64,000 nt of DNA from Lampris incognitus. Taxonomy: Eukaryota > Chordata > Actinopteri > Lampriformes > Lampridae. The notes under the pieces are model-generated. The model was given only the letters and a program-made list of their open reading frames with translations, did not search any database and was not told the DNA's origin. The position numbers and the translations under genes were made by a program. The number at the start of each line of letters is the position of its first letter. Positions within the stretch are counted from its first letter, which is position 1. Shown here in pieces: positions 45,590-58,238 of the stretch. The stretch spans positions 50,698,897 through 50,762,896 of the forward strand of contig NC_079215.1 of the NCBI RefSeq assembly GCF_029633865.1, in the 5' to 3' direction.

Positions 45590-46400
45590 GGGGGACAATT
45601 AATTACTGTCCCATCGCAGCCATTCATCGGGGACCCACAGACCAGCAGCAACCTGCTGCAGACTGACAGCAGACTGCCCGTCTATCTCAAGAGGCCCAAG
45701 AACAGCTGGTTGCAGCAGCAGAGCCCGTCATGTGGAGCCCACATCCATACCAGGTACAGCCAAGGATGAAACTGAAATGGGACAGAGTGCAAGGAGGCTA
45801 GCCAGAAGAAGGTGGCCCTTATAACTAGGCAAACAATGCCTATTATCGGTGCCGTCTGGAGAACTCTGTGGCAGAATGAGAGACAATTTCACAGCCACCA
45901 TGAGATAGGCGACAATAAAGGACTGCGAACAGCAGCCTGGAGAGACTGTGGCTGACCTTTTAGTCAGAATGACCAACGTTTTCGGAGAAAACAGCGGTCT
46001 CGCACCACCGGCACCACCAAACGAACAAAATGGCTGTTCGCATGACCAGCAGCTCAAGAACTCAAGAAATCGGCCTCCAGGTATGCAAACACTGTGTGGG
46101 CTGGGACAGAGGACGTTTGCCAGCTGTTCAAGAGTATGTCATCCATGTTGAAAAGAATATGACGCGGTCAAAGCTTGGTTGACAGACAATCTTCAAATGG
46201 CGCAGCAGGCACAGCTCCAGACTCAGCAGAGCGGGGTGAAAAAGAAGCAGAGGGCGTGGTGGCACCCCTCAAAGCCGAGTTCGAGCTTCAGGTAGAGGAC
46301 CCCGCAATGCAGGCCCCCCGAAATAAGGGGTGCTGGGGAGCCCCTGGCCGTTGGGCAAAAGATTGTACCAAACCAAGAAAGACGTGGACCCATTAGGCGC
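45590..46400 (+). mobile_element. Possible gag-like retroelement remnant
   Basis: Glutamine-, proline- and glutamate-rich plus-strand frames end in a patch resembling a retroelement zinc knuckle followed by WAKDCTKPRK (about 46,330-46,380). That arrangement is seen at the end of gag in LTR elements and old viruses. It is a broken fossil with several interruptions; family and limits are uncertain. Confidence 0.28.
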
Positions 46401-47168
46401 ACACGCGGGGTGTAAAGGGTGGATGAAGCGTGACTGGCAGTGGGGAGGGGGGAGGGGGGAGATTCTGGAGTCTAGTGAATGCACCCCTGACATTAAACAC
46501 ACACACACACATACACACTCCAACACATGACAGACAAGACGCATTCCACATGACAAAAATGTTGATATTTTGAGGTTTCAGTAATAAAACAAATAAGTTC
46601 CAAAATACTCCCCAAAATTGGGTCGTAGACATTAACAGTTGGTGATCATCAGGCGCTGTAGTGAGAGAATTATATGCCACACCATTGTCAGTTGTCGCAG
46701 ACGACGGTGACAGAACAAAACACTCTTTCTTTCCTCTTTTCTAAATATTGCCCTGTAAATCTGTTAGCTGGAGAGTTAAGGTGTACTTTGGGCTTACTGT
46801 TGCATTGCACAGAAGACAGAATTAAAGCCACAAGAGTATCAAACATTCCAGCTCAGTATGTAAAATTAGGGTGTGGCAACAAGTCACTGTACATATATCG
46901 ATGGGGTCTGCCATCGTCAGCGCCAAGATCAATAACCTCCAACCAGAGATGGGTTCTAATTCAATTAAATGTATTTAAAATGCCTACTTTTGAGTATTTT
47001 GTAATTTGTATTTTGCTAGACAAACAAACAAAACAACAACAAAAAAGATGTAATTTGTAGCAAAATACGTTAAGAGCTTGTATTTGAAATACCTAAAATA
47101 CATTATTTAATATGTCATTTTACTCTCAAATAAGACACATTTAATCCGCAGGTTTAATTAAACACTCA
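46401..47168. other. Intergenic, unassigned
   Basis: Contains a short CA run near 46,497-46,512 and, from about 46,945, CAGAGATGGG followed by TA-rich sequence, which may be the left end of a decayed hAT-like element. No gene was recognised. Confidence 0.35.
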
Positions 47169-47775
47169 TGGGTGTGTGTGATCTGGGTCATCGGGACTCT
47201 CCCATCCCCCGATTGGTGTTTTAGTTCACCTGCGCCCGCGTGTACCTGAGTTACCCTGATTTCCCGGATTCCACGCACCTCCCCTTTCTCCGATTGGCTG
47301 TCCGGTTCCAGCGAACCTGCGGCCAATCTCCCTCCCCTTTCTCCGATTGGCTGTACGGGTCCTGCGCCCAACCTCCCTGATTGGCCTCCCTGGGTATATA
47401 TACCCCTCGGTTGCTCTGGCTCCTTGTTGGTTCGTCTCACACAGAGCCCTAGAAAGACAGAGTTACGTCAATACGCCCATTTCACGCCGCGGCCATTTTG
47501 GATTTAGAAAAAAACCAAGCGGTGGGAACTTAGCCACGCCCCCTTATTACTTCATTGAAAACACTGCTGGAAGCAACATGTCGTGCTGCTGTGTACCACC
47601 ATCCTGCAACTCCTATCAAAGAAGGGAAAGAGATAAATCCTCGACGTTTCAAAAACGTTTGCTCCTGTTTGTAGTCGCATTGGTGACTTAATAGCAGAAG
47701 AAGATGAAGAGGAACATGAAGAGGACCATGAGGGAGATAGGTGAGTTGTTACTGTCAGTACAATATAATTTTTCA

Positions 47776-47778
<3 letters not shown>

Positions 47779-47810
<32 letters not shown>
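47779..47810 (+). repeat. (TA)n microsatellite
   Basis: A short pure TA run inside the Harbinger-type element. Confidence 0.9.
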
Positions 47811-47813
<3 letters not shown>

Positions 47814-48407
47814 CTAATCTTTCAACAGTGGATAGCTCTGTTCTGACACTGTAAATGTAGCCATAATGGTGCATACGTTTCATTGATGCTTGGTTGATAT
47901 ACAGTTTATATATAGTTATTTACAAGTCGTATTAATGGTTGATTCCATGGTTGGTTAGTACGTTGTTTGTTCGTTGGTTGTTGGGTGACGCATGGTTTGA
48001 TTTGTTTGTGATTGTTTCCATGTGTGCATTTGGGTGTGGTCTCGCGTTGTTTGGGAGACGCGCTTTCGCCTACTTTTCCGGTCGCGCGCTTCCGCCTGCT
48101 TCCTAGCGGGATGATGCATGGCCTTGCGGGTGGCCCGCGGTCTTTTCTCGTTGTTCGCGAGCATCATGGGTTAATGTTTGTCACGGAAGCCATAAGGACA
48201 TCAAAGACAATCATTGCAAGTTTCACGGACAATTCCCTCATTCTGGCATGCAGCCAACGAGGTACGTTATGTATGCTATGTGTAGCCCACGTTATGTGCG
48301 GTATGATTTTATGTTAATTGTGCTAATTGTATTGTTTCATGTATACAGTTTTCACGGTGTTGGTGGAGATTTGGAGACTTCATTAAACCTGTTCAAGAAA
48401 GCTACTC

Positions 48408-49570
48408 GTGTTCGCCGCGCCTTGGGGGGATTTACAAACACATCATCTTGATAACAGGAAAATGTGTGGCTTTATATTGCGTCCCACGTGTATGACATAT
48501 CCTCATGTGTCCAGTGAGGTTTGGGCGACTCTACCTGATCATGACGACGACGTGAAGCCCCTTTCTGTGGAAGACCAGCTTGACGCAGTAAAGAAATGCA
48601 TCGCTTTCCTGGAGGACGAAGATAAAAAGCTGAAAGGTGAGCGTTTTGGTCTAGAACGCCTCCAGTGTGCGCCCAATCTGATCAGGTTTTACACTGGTTT
48701 TAAAGATTACCACGCCCTCAAAGCACTCTTCCTAGCTTTACAGCCTACTGCAGAGTCCATGGTGCGATGGACTCAAATGCAAAGGAACAGCCATAACCTA
48801 GAACACATTTCTGTGTCTGGCTTCCATGCAGAGCATTTATCGCTGATTGATCAGTTTTTCCTGTTCTTGTGCCGTGTGAGGCAGGGCTTTTTTGCTCTGG
48901 ATTTATCTGTACGATTCAATGTGTCGCCGGCCACAGTCAGCAGGAACTGTACGACGTGGGCCAACTATTTGCTCTTTATGTTAGGGACCCTCCCAATATG
49001 GCCTAGTAGAGCAGCAGTAGACGAGCTAATGCCACCAGTATTCAGGGAATTCTACCCAAACACAAGAGTGATACTAGACTGCACAGAGATCCGCATCGAG
49101 ACAGCTAGTTCGAAGGTTTTGAGCACCATGACATACTCCCATTATAAAAGTAACACTACACTGAAATCCCTAATTGGGATCACTCCCTCAGGGTCAGTTA
49201 GCCTGGTAAGTAATCTATACACAGGATGTATTTCTGATAAGGAGATAACTAAGAGGTCAGGTGTTCTGGACCTCTTAGTCAGGTGATGAGGTCATGGCCG
49301 ATAAGGGCTTCCTTATCAAAGATCTGCTCGATGAAATAGATGTAAAACTTGTCATCCCTGCATTTTTAGGCCCAAGTGGACAGTTTAGCTGTGATGAGCT
49401 CACAGACACAGAGTATTGCTGGCTTGAGAATACATGTCGAATGGTCAATAAGACGCATAAAGGAGTACCACATTTTTGATGGAGTCATACTCCTTTCACT
49501 AAGTGGAACAGTCAACCAACTGTGGACTGTGTGTGCTGTCTTAACACATTTTCAGGGACCACTGTTTTAA
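48408..49570 (+). pseudogene. ISL2EU/Harbinger-type transposase, frameshifted
   Basis: A DDE_4 transposase with VILDCTEIRIETAS (first Asp), SNLYTGCISDKEITKRSG (second Asp region), ADKGFLI and, in another frame at 49,376-49,570, LRIHVEWSIRRIKEYHIFDG (Glu-bearing helix) and GTVNQLWTVC. Upstream is a conserved helix-turn-helix (RVRQGFFALDLSVRFNVSPA). Two frameshifts split it, one near 49,275 and one near 49,415. A short Cys-rich start at 47,578 (MSCCCVPPSCNSY) resembles the beginning of a THAP zinc finger, which such transposases carry, but it does not continue properly. The element is no longer autonomous as it stands. Confidence 0.82.
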
Positions 49571-50871
49571 ACCTTTGTTAAATTCAGCTGACAAGAAAAT
49601 AGTGCACACAAACCTTAGATAGATTGAAACATATTTAACTTCATTTCAGTACAGTCCCATTTTTTTAGCCCACACCTTGAGATGAGCAATCACTATCTTA
49701 GTTTAGTAAACAATTGATGATTTGAGTTGGTAGCGAGTTCCAGTTTATTGCTACAACAGAATGACAGTTGACCCAACATATTTTAGTTTAAAATGAACCA
49801 AGTTTTGTTAAAGTTAAAGGACAAAGAATGAAAATATTTTAGATGGGACAATCTAATGTATAAATATTGAATGTACAGTATAAAAATTAAATGTATCTTA
49901 TTTTTTATTTTATTGTGATTAAACAGCTTCTTTGAATACAGCCCTGTGTGTATGTGTCTCTCCTCACTGGCACAGGAGAGGCAGAAAGTACTCGAAAAAG
50001 AAAAGATCCAGCTTAGTTTTCATATTCTCCCATCCCTTGGGATCCGACGCCCCTTCTCTGCCCATTTTCGATGTCATTTGTGGTAAATGACGGTAGGTGC
50101 TCGAGGTTGGTAGTCCAAACCATGTTTGCCGCTGGCCCCGGCTGCATTGATTTCCGATTGAGTAAGAAGGGGGCGTGGCTAAATTCCCACCACTTGTTTT
50201 TTTTTAATCCAAGATGGCCGCGACGTGAAATGGGCGTATGAGGGGTCAGAACGCGAGAGGGTCACGTGGTTCACGTAGCCACCGAACAGTTCCAAACGAA
50301 GCTTGGCGGGTCATTTAAATGAACTGCTTAGCCGCGATTTCTGGTAACTACCAACCAATATTTTCAGATTTTTACATTTATATATAGATATAGATATATT
50401 CCAACGTGACACACATTCTATGCGCATGTGTAGGAATTGACGAGCTGTCACGCTTTAAATTATATCGTTATTTTGATTCAAACGTGCTTGTGAAATGGTC
50501 ATCATTAAAATGTCAACTGTAGCTTCTTACCTGTAAATTAACCTTTGATTAATGCGAGAAACACCTTCGCCATACAAATCCTATTGCCCTGGGTCGCACT
50601 GTTTGGAACTATCCGGGGCTCCCATCATCCGCCATTGCTGTTGAATAATTGGCCCATTGACGTCTACGGAGTTGACGTAACTCTCTCTTTCTAGGGCTCT
50701 GGACTCACGCTCTCACTTGAGACACACAGAGCCTCTTAGTCGCCAGAGGGCCTCGTCTGTTGTGAGCTCTCCCCGCTGTCTGTACCTGCTGTTTGTTAAT
50801 TTCGTGTAATAAAAGAGTTGTCTGAACCGGTTTGCATCCACCGTCTGCACCTGGGTCTTCTCATCGTGACA

Positions 50872-51340
50872 CCCAACTACACAGAAAGCTGACCTTAACG
50901 TCCATTTTTAATTCAAAATGTGTATTGTGCACGATAAACTGCTCACTGGTCTAACTCGTTTATTCACGGTAGGTCAGTGTAATATTTTAGTCTGTATGAA
51001 TCAATGCAGTACACATCTATTGCGACCGATTGATTCACCACTGGGCATGCGTGCTTCTTTTTTTGGCAAATTTTCATCTGAACTATGATCATAAAAATAT
51101 TCCCCTCTACTACAGAAAATTTTATCAGCTGTCGATCATGTTTAAAAAAAAGAAACTTTGAAAGACAACCATGGCAAAGTCCGTGCTGTGAAGTAGAACT
51201 AAATGTACTTTTGATTATGTATCGCTTCCCACATTGCATAAAAAAACCAAGTAAAAAAAAAAAAAGATGTAGAAATTTTGCAATGCAGACTCATGCATCT
51301 CCATTTATATCAGTCAGGCCCATTTGGCACATCGTGATGC
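50872..51340. other. Intergenic; second copy of the 43,095 segment
   Basis: At 50,877-50,960 lies a close match to 43,095-43,190 (AGAAAGCTGACCTTAACGTC ... TGTGCACGATAAACTGCTCA). The remainder is unassigned DNA downstream of the lipocalin gene. Confidence 0.5.
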
Positions 51341-51346
51341 TTTATT
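51341..51346 (-). terminator. Poly(A) signal overlapping the lipocalin stop codon
   Basis: On the minus strand the stop TGA is followed directly by ATAAA, so the A of TGA is the first base of AATAAA. If used, the 3' UTR would be only about 15-25 nt. Confidence 0.6.
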
Positions 51347-54300
51347 CACAGAAAGGCAATGTCTACACTAGATGGTCCGACACAGTCCGCCCAAGTACCA
51401 CAGACCTTCTCTCTTATTTCGGTCCAGGTTTCATTTAATACTTGGAGCAAATTTGCTGTGACCAACACACTGAAAATCCTATGCCATTTATTGGTCAAGT
51501 CCAGGAAGTGTGTGTTTGAGGATGAAGACTCAGGGTCTGGGCAAGGCTCTGTGCAAAAGAAATACATTCAAGTGTGTTAGATTGTTATCACTGTATAGAG
51601 AGTAGTATATCCTGTGTATGCAGATTCCTGTACAAACAGATTCGACACTTCGCCGCTAAACAAGCAAAAAGCATTTATGAATTTACCTCTTGGAGATTCG
51701 TTAATTTTTTTTCATAACCGTGTGACCCCTGCACCGTTCAATCTGAGATGGGTCTGGCAACCTGATTTAACTCGATTTCTTGAACTCATCAATAATCAAC
51801 CCCGCTGTGTCCATCTCCCACTTTTTCTATACTCGAGATCACCTATTATTCGAGTGCTCTCTACTCATTATTCTGTGGCCATATTTGATTAGTTGGACAC
51901 TGACAAAAGAAAGCCCACTGGCGATTTAACTGAGCACATATCGTGTGTAATTTACTCTTTTACACCCTAGTTATGAACATGCAGCTACAGTGTGGAAGTA
52001 AAACAGTGCCAGAAGTCCTCAAAGCAAAATGGCATATTGAATCGCATGAGCTGAATGAAAACATGTGGCGATAACAATGCTTGAATTATTTTGCATTGCA
52101 ATTTGACACAATTCGACATAAATCCCACAGCATTTACGATGCCTGATTTTTTTTTTTTTTTTTTTTTGCACTGCATTTTGACACTTCTTGGGGGGGGGGG
52201 GGGGGGGCAGCAATAATAATGCTTGATTTTTTTTTCTGTGCTACATTCATAATTGTTGCAACTTATATTTTGATTGAGAACAGAATTCCAGCATTAGAAA
52301 TTCAAAACATAAATATTCACCTTCCAAAAATAAAGTTCTAAAATATTCGGTTGTTGCACAAATTCAGGTTGCTAAAATTCTGGTCTTAAAATTCAGGTTG
52401 TCAGATCCGCATATCACTTAATTGTAAAAAAGTAAACTGCAAAAAAGGCAAGCTTATCGGGTATTAATTCTCATAATGCCTATTTCAAGATATTGCAAGT
52501 ATAGGGGCGTCCGGGTAGCGTAGTGGTTCCGTTGCCTACCAACACGGGGGTGGAATCCCCACGTTACCTCCGGCTTGGTCAGGCGGCCATGTCTGCGAGT
52601 GGGAAGCCGGATGTGGTTTTGTTTCATGATGGTAAGACTTGCCATAAGGAATTTTCACTATACATTCAAATTAATCTTAAAACAAGAAATCTGATTTGAG
52701 GTAATCTTTCTTTTTTAGAGTAAATGTCTGGAAGCAAGTCCTGTTCTCATGAGACAAGTGCACTAAATTGAAACAAGCAATATCTGCCAATGGGGTATTT
52801 TTTTATATACAAGCATTATGTTGAAGTATACATCATGAAACTCAAAACAAGATAATCCCTTGATAAGCTTGACTGGTTTTGTAGCATATGCTCATATTTC
52901 CTTGAGAATTCACTGTGGACGGAATTTCTTTCATTGTTTAAAAACTCAAAATCAAATTCTGTGTCAGTACCGTGGCCGACATTACAAAACTGAGCAAACC
53001 CTTTGCTGCCTCATGGTGCAAAGCACATTAACATGATTACACACGGGGGTATAGGGTTTGGCTACAAGACTGACAACTGGGTTCAAAGGTCATACCTTTC
53101 TCTGGGTCCATGACTATAGGAGGTGGCAGCTTGAGACATTTAACCTGTTCCTCGAACTCTTCTAACTCAGAAGCAGTCACCCTCCCGCTCCTACCTGGGG
53201 GAGGAGGAACAAGCATTCATACTGCATGGTATATACAATCAACAGAAAAGATTTTCCATCCATCTATTCATTATCCAAGCCGCTTATCCAAAGTCGGGTC
53301 GCGGGATGCTAGAGCCTATCCCAGCAGTCATTGGGCGGCAGGCAGGAAGACAGCCTGGACAGGCCTCCAGGTCTTCACAGAGGGTCGACATATACACACA
53401 TTCATACCTAGGGGCAATTTAGTACGGCCGATTCACCTGACCTACATGTCTTGGGACTGTGGGAGGAAACCCACGCAGACTTCAGGAGAACATGCAAACT
53501 CCACACAGAAGATGACCCAGGATGACTCCCGAAGGTTTGACTACCCTGGGGCTCGAACCCAGGACCTTCTTGCTGTGAGGGCGACCACGCTAACCACTGC
53601 GTCACCGTGCCGCCCAGGTCACAGTTATTTTAATGAATTCATTGAAACATCCCCACCTAATTCAATCAATCAATCTTATTGCATTCGCATTTGCACTGTA
53701 GTTCAGGCATTTTGTAAAGTAGTTACAATTTGAAACCAAACCACAAATCATCTATTACCAGATATATAAGGATTTGGTATACATCTCCTATACTAAATGT
53801 GCTTTCTTGGTCGGTTTATCCCATAAAGATGTTGACTGAAATATAGATTTTTGATATAGTAAGTAGCATTGGCTGCACAAAGTCCAATTTTGAATTCAGT
53901 TGCAAACAATTTATCTAAAATATAAAGCTAATAAGATCCTCTCTCACATGCCCTGCTGCTGAGATACTGATCCGTGCCTTCATCTTCTCCTGCCTTGATT
54001 ACTGCAACTCACTCCTCTATGGCATCAGTGCTAGCTCTTTCAAGAGACTCCAACTGGTCCAGAACGCATCTGCCCGACTTTTGACTTTCACCAAATCCTG
54101 GCACCACATCACCCCAGTCCTAAAAGACCTCCACTGGCTACCCATCTCCCACCGGATCAATTACAAAATCCTGGTTCTTACTTATAAAGCCCTTCACAAA
54201 CTGGCTCCCCCATACCTCACCGAATTCCTCTCCCCCAACCAACCCTCTCGGTCCCTCAGATCCACCTCAGCCTCCCATCTCTCTACCCCCAGGTCCAACC

Positions 54301-57300
54301 GCCACGGCTTTGGTGACCGAGCCTTCTCCAGGGCAGCTCCCAGGCTCTGAAACTCACTTCCCCAAATCATTAGAGACTCGGAATCCCTCCCACTCTTCCA
54401 GTCCCGTCTCAAGCTACTCCTTTTCTCCATTGCCTTCTCGTGCCCCTCGTCCGCTCATCCACCCCTGGTCTGGGGCAGGCTGGGGACTGAGCGCTCGACC
54501 TGCCCTCTTCCTCAACTCCCTCCCAACTCCCTCCCCAAGCGCATCGGACACTGCCACGGGCTGCCCACATTCAGGTCATTGGTCGGGACTCACCTCTTCA
54601 GACTTCATCTGTGATTTGTGATGTTTGTTTTTCTTGCCCTTTTGTATCTGTCCAAGTTGGAGAGTACTGCTAGCGTTGTGTGTGGCTGCCGCTTCTCCCT
54701 CTCATAGCTCCCCTTCCCATCCACCCCTGTAGGTCTGTGTTAAGTTTATCTGTAGTCTTGTTTCACCCCGTTTATTGTAAAGCCACTTTGAGTATTAGAA
54801 AAGCGCTATATAAGATTGATTTATTATTATTACTTTTATTATTAATACACTTGTACTGTGTGCAACCCAGCCACTGAGGATGCACAAGCCAGTGCATCCT
54901 TAGCGCCGGTCCCAAACCCGGACAAATGGGGAGGGTTGCGTCAGCAAGGGCATCCGGCGTAAAATCTTTGCCAAATCAAATACGTGGATCATAAATAAGA
55001 CTTACATACCGGATCGGTCGAGGCCCGGGTTACCAACGACCGCCACCGGTACTGTTAACCAGCAGGGTGTCGGTGGAAACTATGCTACTGTTGGGCGAAG
55101 GAGAAGGAGAGGGGGAAAGCATGTCCAGAGGCAGCTAGAGAGGAGGAAGGGTAGACATGTGGAGGTGAGAGTTGGAACTTTGAATGTTGGCACTATGACT
55201 GGTAAAGGGAGAGAGCTGGCTGACATGATGGAAAGAAGAAAGTATGTGTATGCAAGAGACCAGGTGGAAGGGGAGTAAGGCCAGGAGTATCGGAGGTGGG
55301 TTCAAACTCTTTTACCATGGTGTGAATGGGAGGAGAAATGGGGTAGGGGTAATTCTGAAGGAAGAGTATGTCAAGAGCGTGCTGGAGGTGAAGAGAGTGT
55401 CAGACAGAGTGATGAGTATGAAGCTGGAAATTGAAGATGTATTGCTGAATGTTATCAGCGCATATACCCCGCAAGTTGGGTGTGAGATGGATGAAAAAGA
55501 AGAATTCTGGAGTGAGTTGGATGACATGGTGGAGAGGGTACCCAAGGAGGAGAGAGTGGTGATTGGAGCGGACTTCAATGGACATGTTGGTGAAGGGAAC
55601 AGAGGTGATGAGGAGGTGATGGGAAGGTATGGAGTCAAGAAGAGAAATGTGGAAGGACAGATGGTGGTCGATTTTGCGAAAAGGATGGAAATGGCTGTGG
55701 TGAATACATATTTCAAGAAGAGGGAGGAACACAGGGTGACATACAAGAGTGGAGGAAAGTGCACACAGGTGGACTATATCTTATGCAGAAGGCGCCATCT
55801 AAAAGGGATTGGAGACTGCAAGGTGGTGACAGGGGAGAAGGTAGCTAGGCAGCATCGGATGGTGGTCTGTAGGATGACTTTGGAGACCAAGAAGAGGAAG
55901 CGAGTGAAGACACAGCCGAAGATCAAATGGTGGAAGTTGAAGAAGGAAGACTGTTGTGTGGAGTTCAGGCAGGAGTTAAGACAGGCACTGGGTGGTAGTG
56001 AAGAGTTGCCAGATGGCTGGACAACCACTGCAGAAATAGTGAGGGAGACAGCTAGGAAGGTACTTGGTGTGTCATCAGGACAGAGGAAGGAAGACAAGGA
56101 GACTTGGTGGTGGAATGAGGAAGTACAGCAAATTACACAGAGGAAGACGTTGGCAAAGAAGAAGTGGGATAGTAAGAGAGATGAAGAAAGTAGACAGGAG
56201 TACAAGGAGATGCAGCGTAAAGCAAAGAGAGTGGTGGTAAAGGCAAAGGAAAAGGCGTATGGTGAGTTGTATGACAGGTTAGACACTAAGGAAGGAGAAA
56301 AGGACTTGTACCGATTGGCTAGACAGAGAGACCAAGTTGCAAAGGATGTGCAGCAAGTTAGGGTGATCGAGGATAGAGATGGAAATGTGCTGACAAGCGA
56401 GGAGAGTGTGCTAAGAAGGTGGAAGGAGTACTTTGAGGGGCTGATGAATGAAGAAAATGAGAGAGAGAGAAGGTTGGATGATGTAGGGATAGTGAATCAG
56501 GAAGTTCAGTGGATTAACAAGGAGGAAGTGAGGGCAGCTACGAAGAGAATGAAGAGTGGAAAGGCAGTTGGTCCTGATGACATACATGTGGAGGCATGGA
56601 GATGTTTAAGAGAGATGGCAGTGGAGTTTTTAACTAGATTGTTTAACACATCCTGGAAAGTGAGAGGATGCCTGAGGAGTGGAGAAGAAGCATACTGGTA
56701 CTGATTTTCAAGAACAAGGGCGATGTGCTGAACTGTAACAACTACAGAGGTATAAAGCTGATCAGCCACAGCATGAAAATTTGGGAAAGAGTAATAGAAG
56801 CTAGGTTAAGAGGAGAGGTGACGATCAGCGAGCAGCAGTATGGTTTCATGCTACGAAAGAGCACCACAGATGCGATGTTTGCTTTGAGAATGTTGATTGA
56901 GAAGTATAGAGAAGGCCAGAAAGAGTAGCATTGTGTCTTTGTAGATTTAGAGAAAGCTTATGACAGAGTGCCGAGAGAGGAGGTGTGGTATTGTATGAGG
57001 AAGTCAGGAGTTGTAGAGAAGTATGTAGGAGTGGTGCAGGATATGTATGAGGGAAGTGTGACAATGGTGAGGTGTGCGGTCAGAATGACAGATGGGTTCA
57101 AAGGTGGAGGTGGGATTACATCAAGGATCGGCTCTTAGCCCTTTCTTGTTTGCAATGGTGATGGACAGGTTGATGGACGAGATCAGGCAGGAGTGTCCAT
57201 GGACGATGATGTTCGCGGATGACATTGTGATCTGTAGTGAGAGTAGGGTGCAGGTTGAGGAGAGCCTGGAGAGGTGGAGGTATGCACTGGAGAGAAGAGG

Positions 57301-58196
57301 AATGAAAGTCAGTAGGAGCAAGACGGAATATCTATGCGTGAATGAGAGGGAGGACAGTGGAATGGTCAGGATGCAAGGAGTGGAGGTGACAAAGGCATTT
57401 GAGTTTAAATACTTGGGGTCAACCGTCCAAAGTAACGGGGAGTGCAGTAGAGAGGTGAAAAAGAGAGTGCAGGCAGGGTGGAGTGGGTGGAGAAGTGTGT
57501 CAGGAGTGATTTGCGACAGAAGGGTACCAGCAAGAGTTAAAGGGAAAGTTTACAAGATGGTTGTGAGACCAGCTATGTTATATGGTTTGGAGACAGTGGC
57601 ACTGACGTAAAGACAGGAGGCGGAGCTGGAGGTGGCAGAGTTGAAGATGATAAGATTTTCACTGGGAGTAACGAAGAAGGACAGGATTAGGAACGATTAT
57701 ATTAGAGGGACTGCTCAGGTTGGACGGTTTGGAGACAAAGCAAGAGAGGCAAGATTGAGATGGCTTGGACATGTGTGGAGGAGAGATGCTGAGTATATTG
57801 GGAGAAGGATGCTGAATATGGAGCTGCCAGGGAAGAGAAGAAGAGGAAGGCCAAAGAGGAGGTTTATGGATGTGGTGAGGGAAGACATGCAGGTGGCTGG
57901 TGTGACCGAGGAAGATGCAGAAGACAGGAAGAAATGGAAACGGATGATCCGCTGTGGCGACCCCTAACGGGAGCAGCCGAAAGTAATAGTAGACACTTGT
58001 ACTGTGTGCAAGTTCTTGTTAGGCTGTTAGACTGAACATCACCAAGTGTTATTTGATTCAAAATGCCTCCTCATACTTAGAAGTTGAAGCGTAGTAAATT
58101 GAGCTGTTCCAGCGGCGCTTTTTTGGTGGAACAGGAGACAGTCGGAACAGCTGGTGTTCAATAGGACGTCAGTAGTAGGGATAGGATGGACTGTGG

Positions 58197-58238
<42 letters not shown>

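Larger units (their letters stand above)
47443..50700 (+). mobile_element. PIF/Harbinger-type (ISL2EU-like) DNA transposon
   Basis: Outer terminal inverted repeats of 28 bases (47,443-47,470 and 50,673-50,700; AGAGCCCTAGAAAGA...) differ at one position. A second, inner inverted repeat of about 78 bases (47,472-47,550 and 50,162-50,240; CGCCCATTTCAC, GGTGGGAA, TTAGCCACGCCCCCTT) is contiguous with the outer one on the left but separated from it by about 430 bases on the right. The interior encodes a DDE_4-type transposase remnant. The short flanking duplication is not clear. Confidence 0.8.
47169..50871 (+). repeat. LTR-like repeat split by a DNA transposon
   Basis: The left part (47,169-47,442) has three CCGATTGGC-type inverted CCAAT boxes and a TATATATA box (47,394). 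The right part (50,701-50,871) has an AATAAA signal (about 50,807) and ends ATCGTGACA. Together they have the order of a solo LTR: promoter boxes, TATA, then poly(A). The 3.26-kb element between them therefore inserted into an older LTR. Terminal repeats and target duplication are not confirmed. Fossil. Confidence 0.42.

Noticed and set aside
46674-47060. 128-codon plus-strand frame
   Set aside because: AT-rich, without domains, and overlapping a probable decayed hAT-like repeat.
53730-53850. Candidate fourth exon of lipocalin gene A (reads [13 protein letters not shown])
   Set aside because: It has an in-frame stop and the wrong end phase; 58,077-58,190 fits both splice sites, phase and the expected C-x-x-C-LLF motif.
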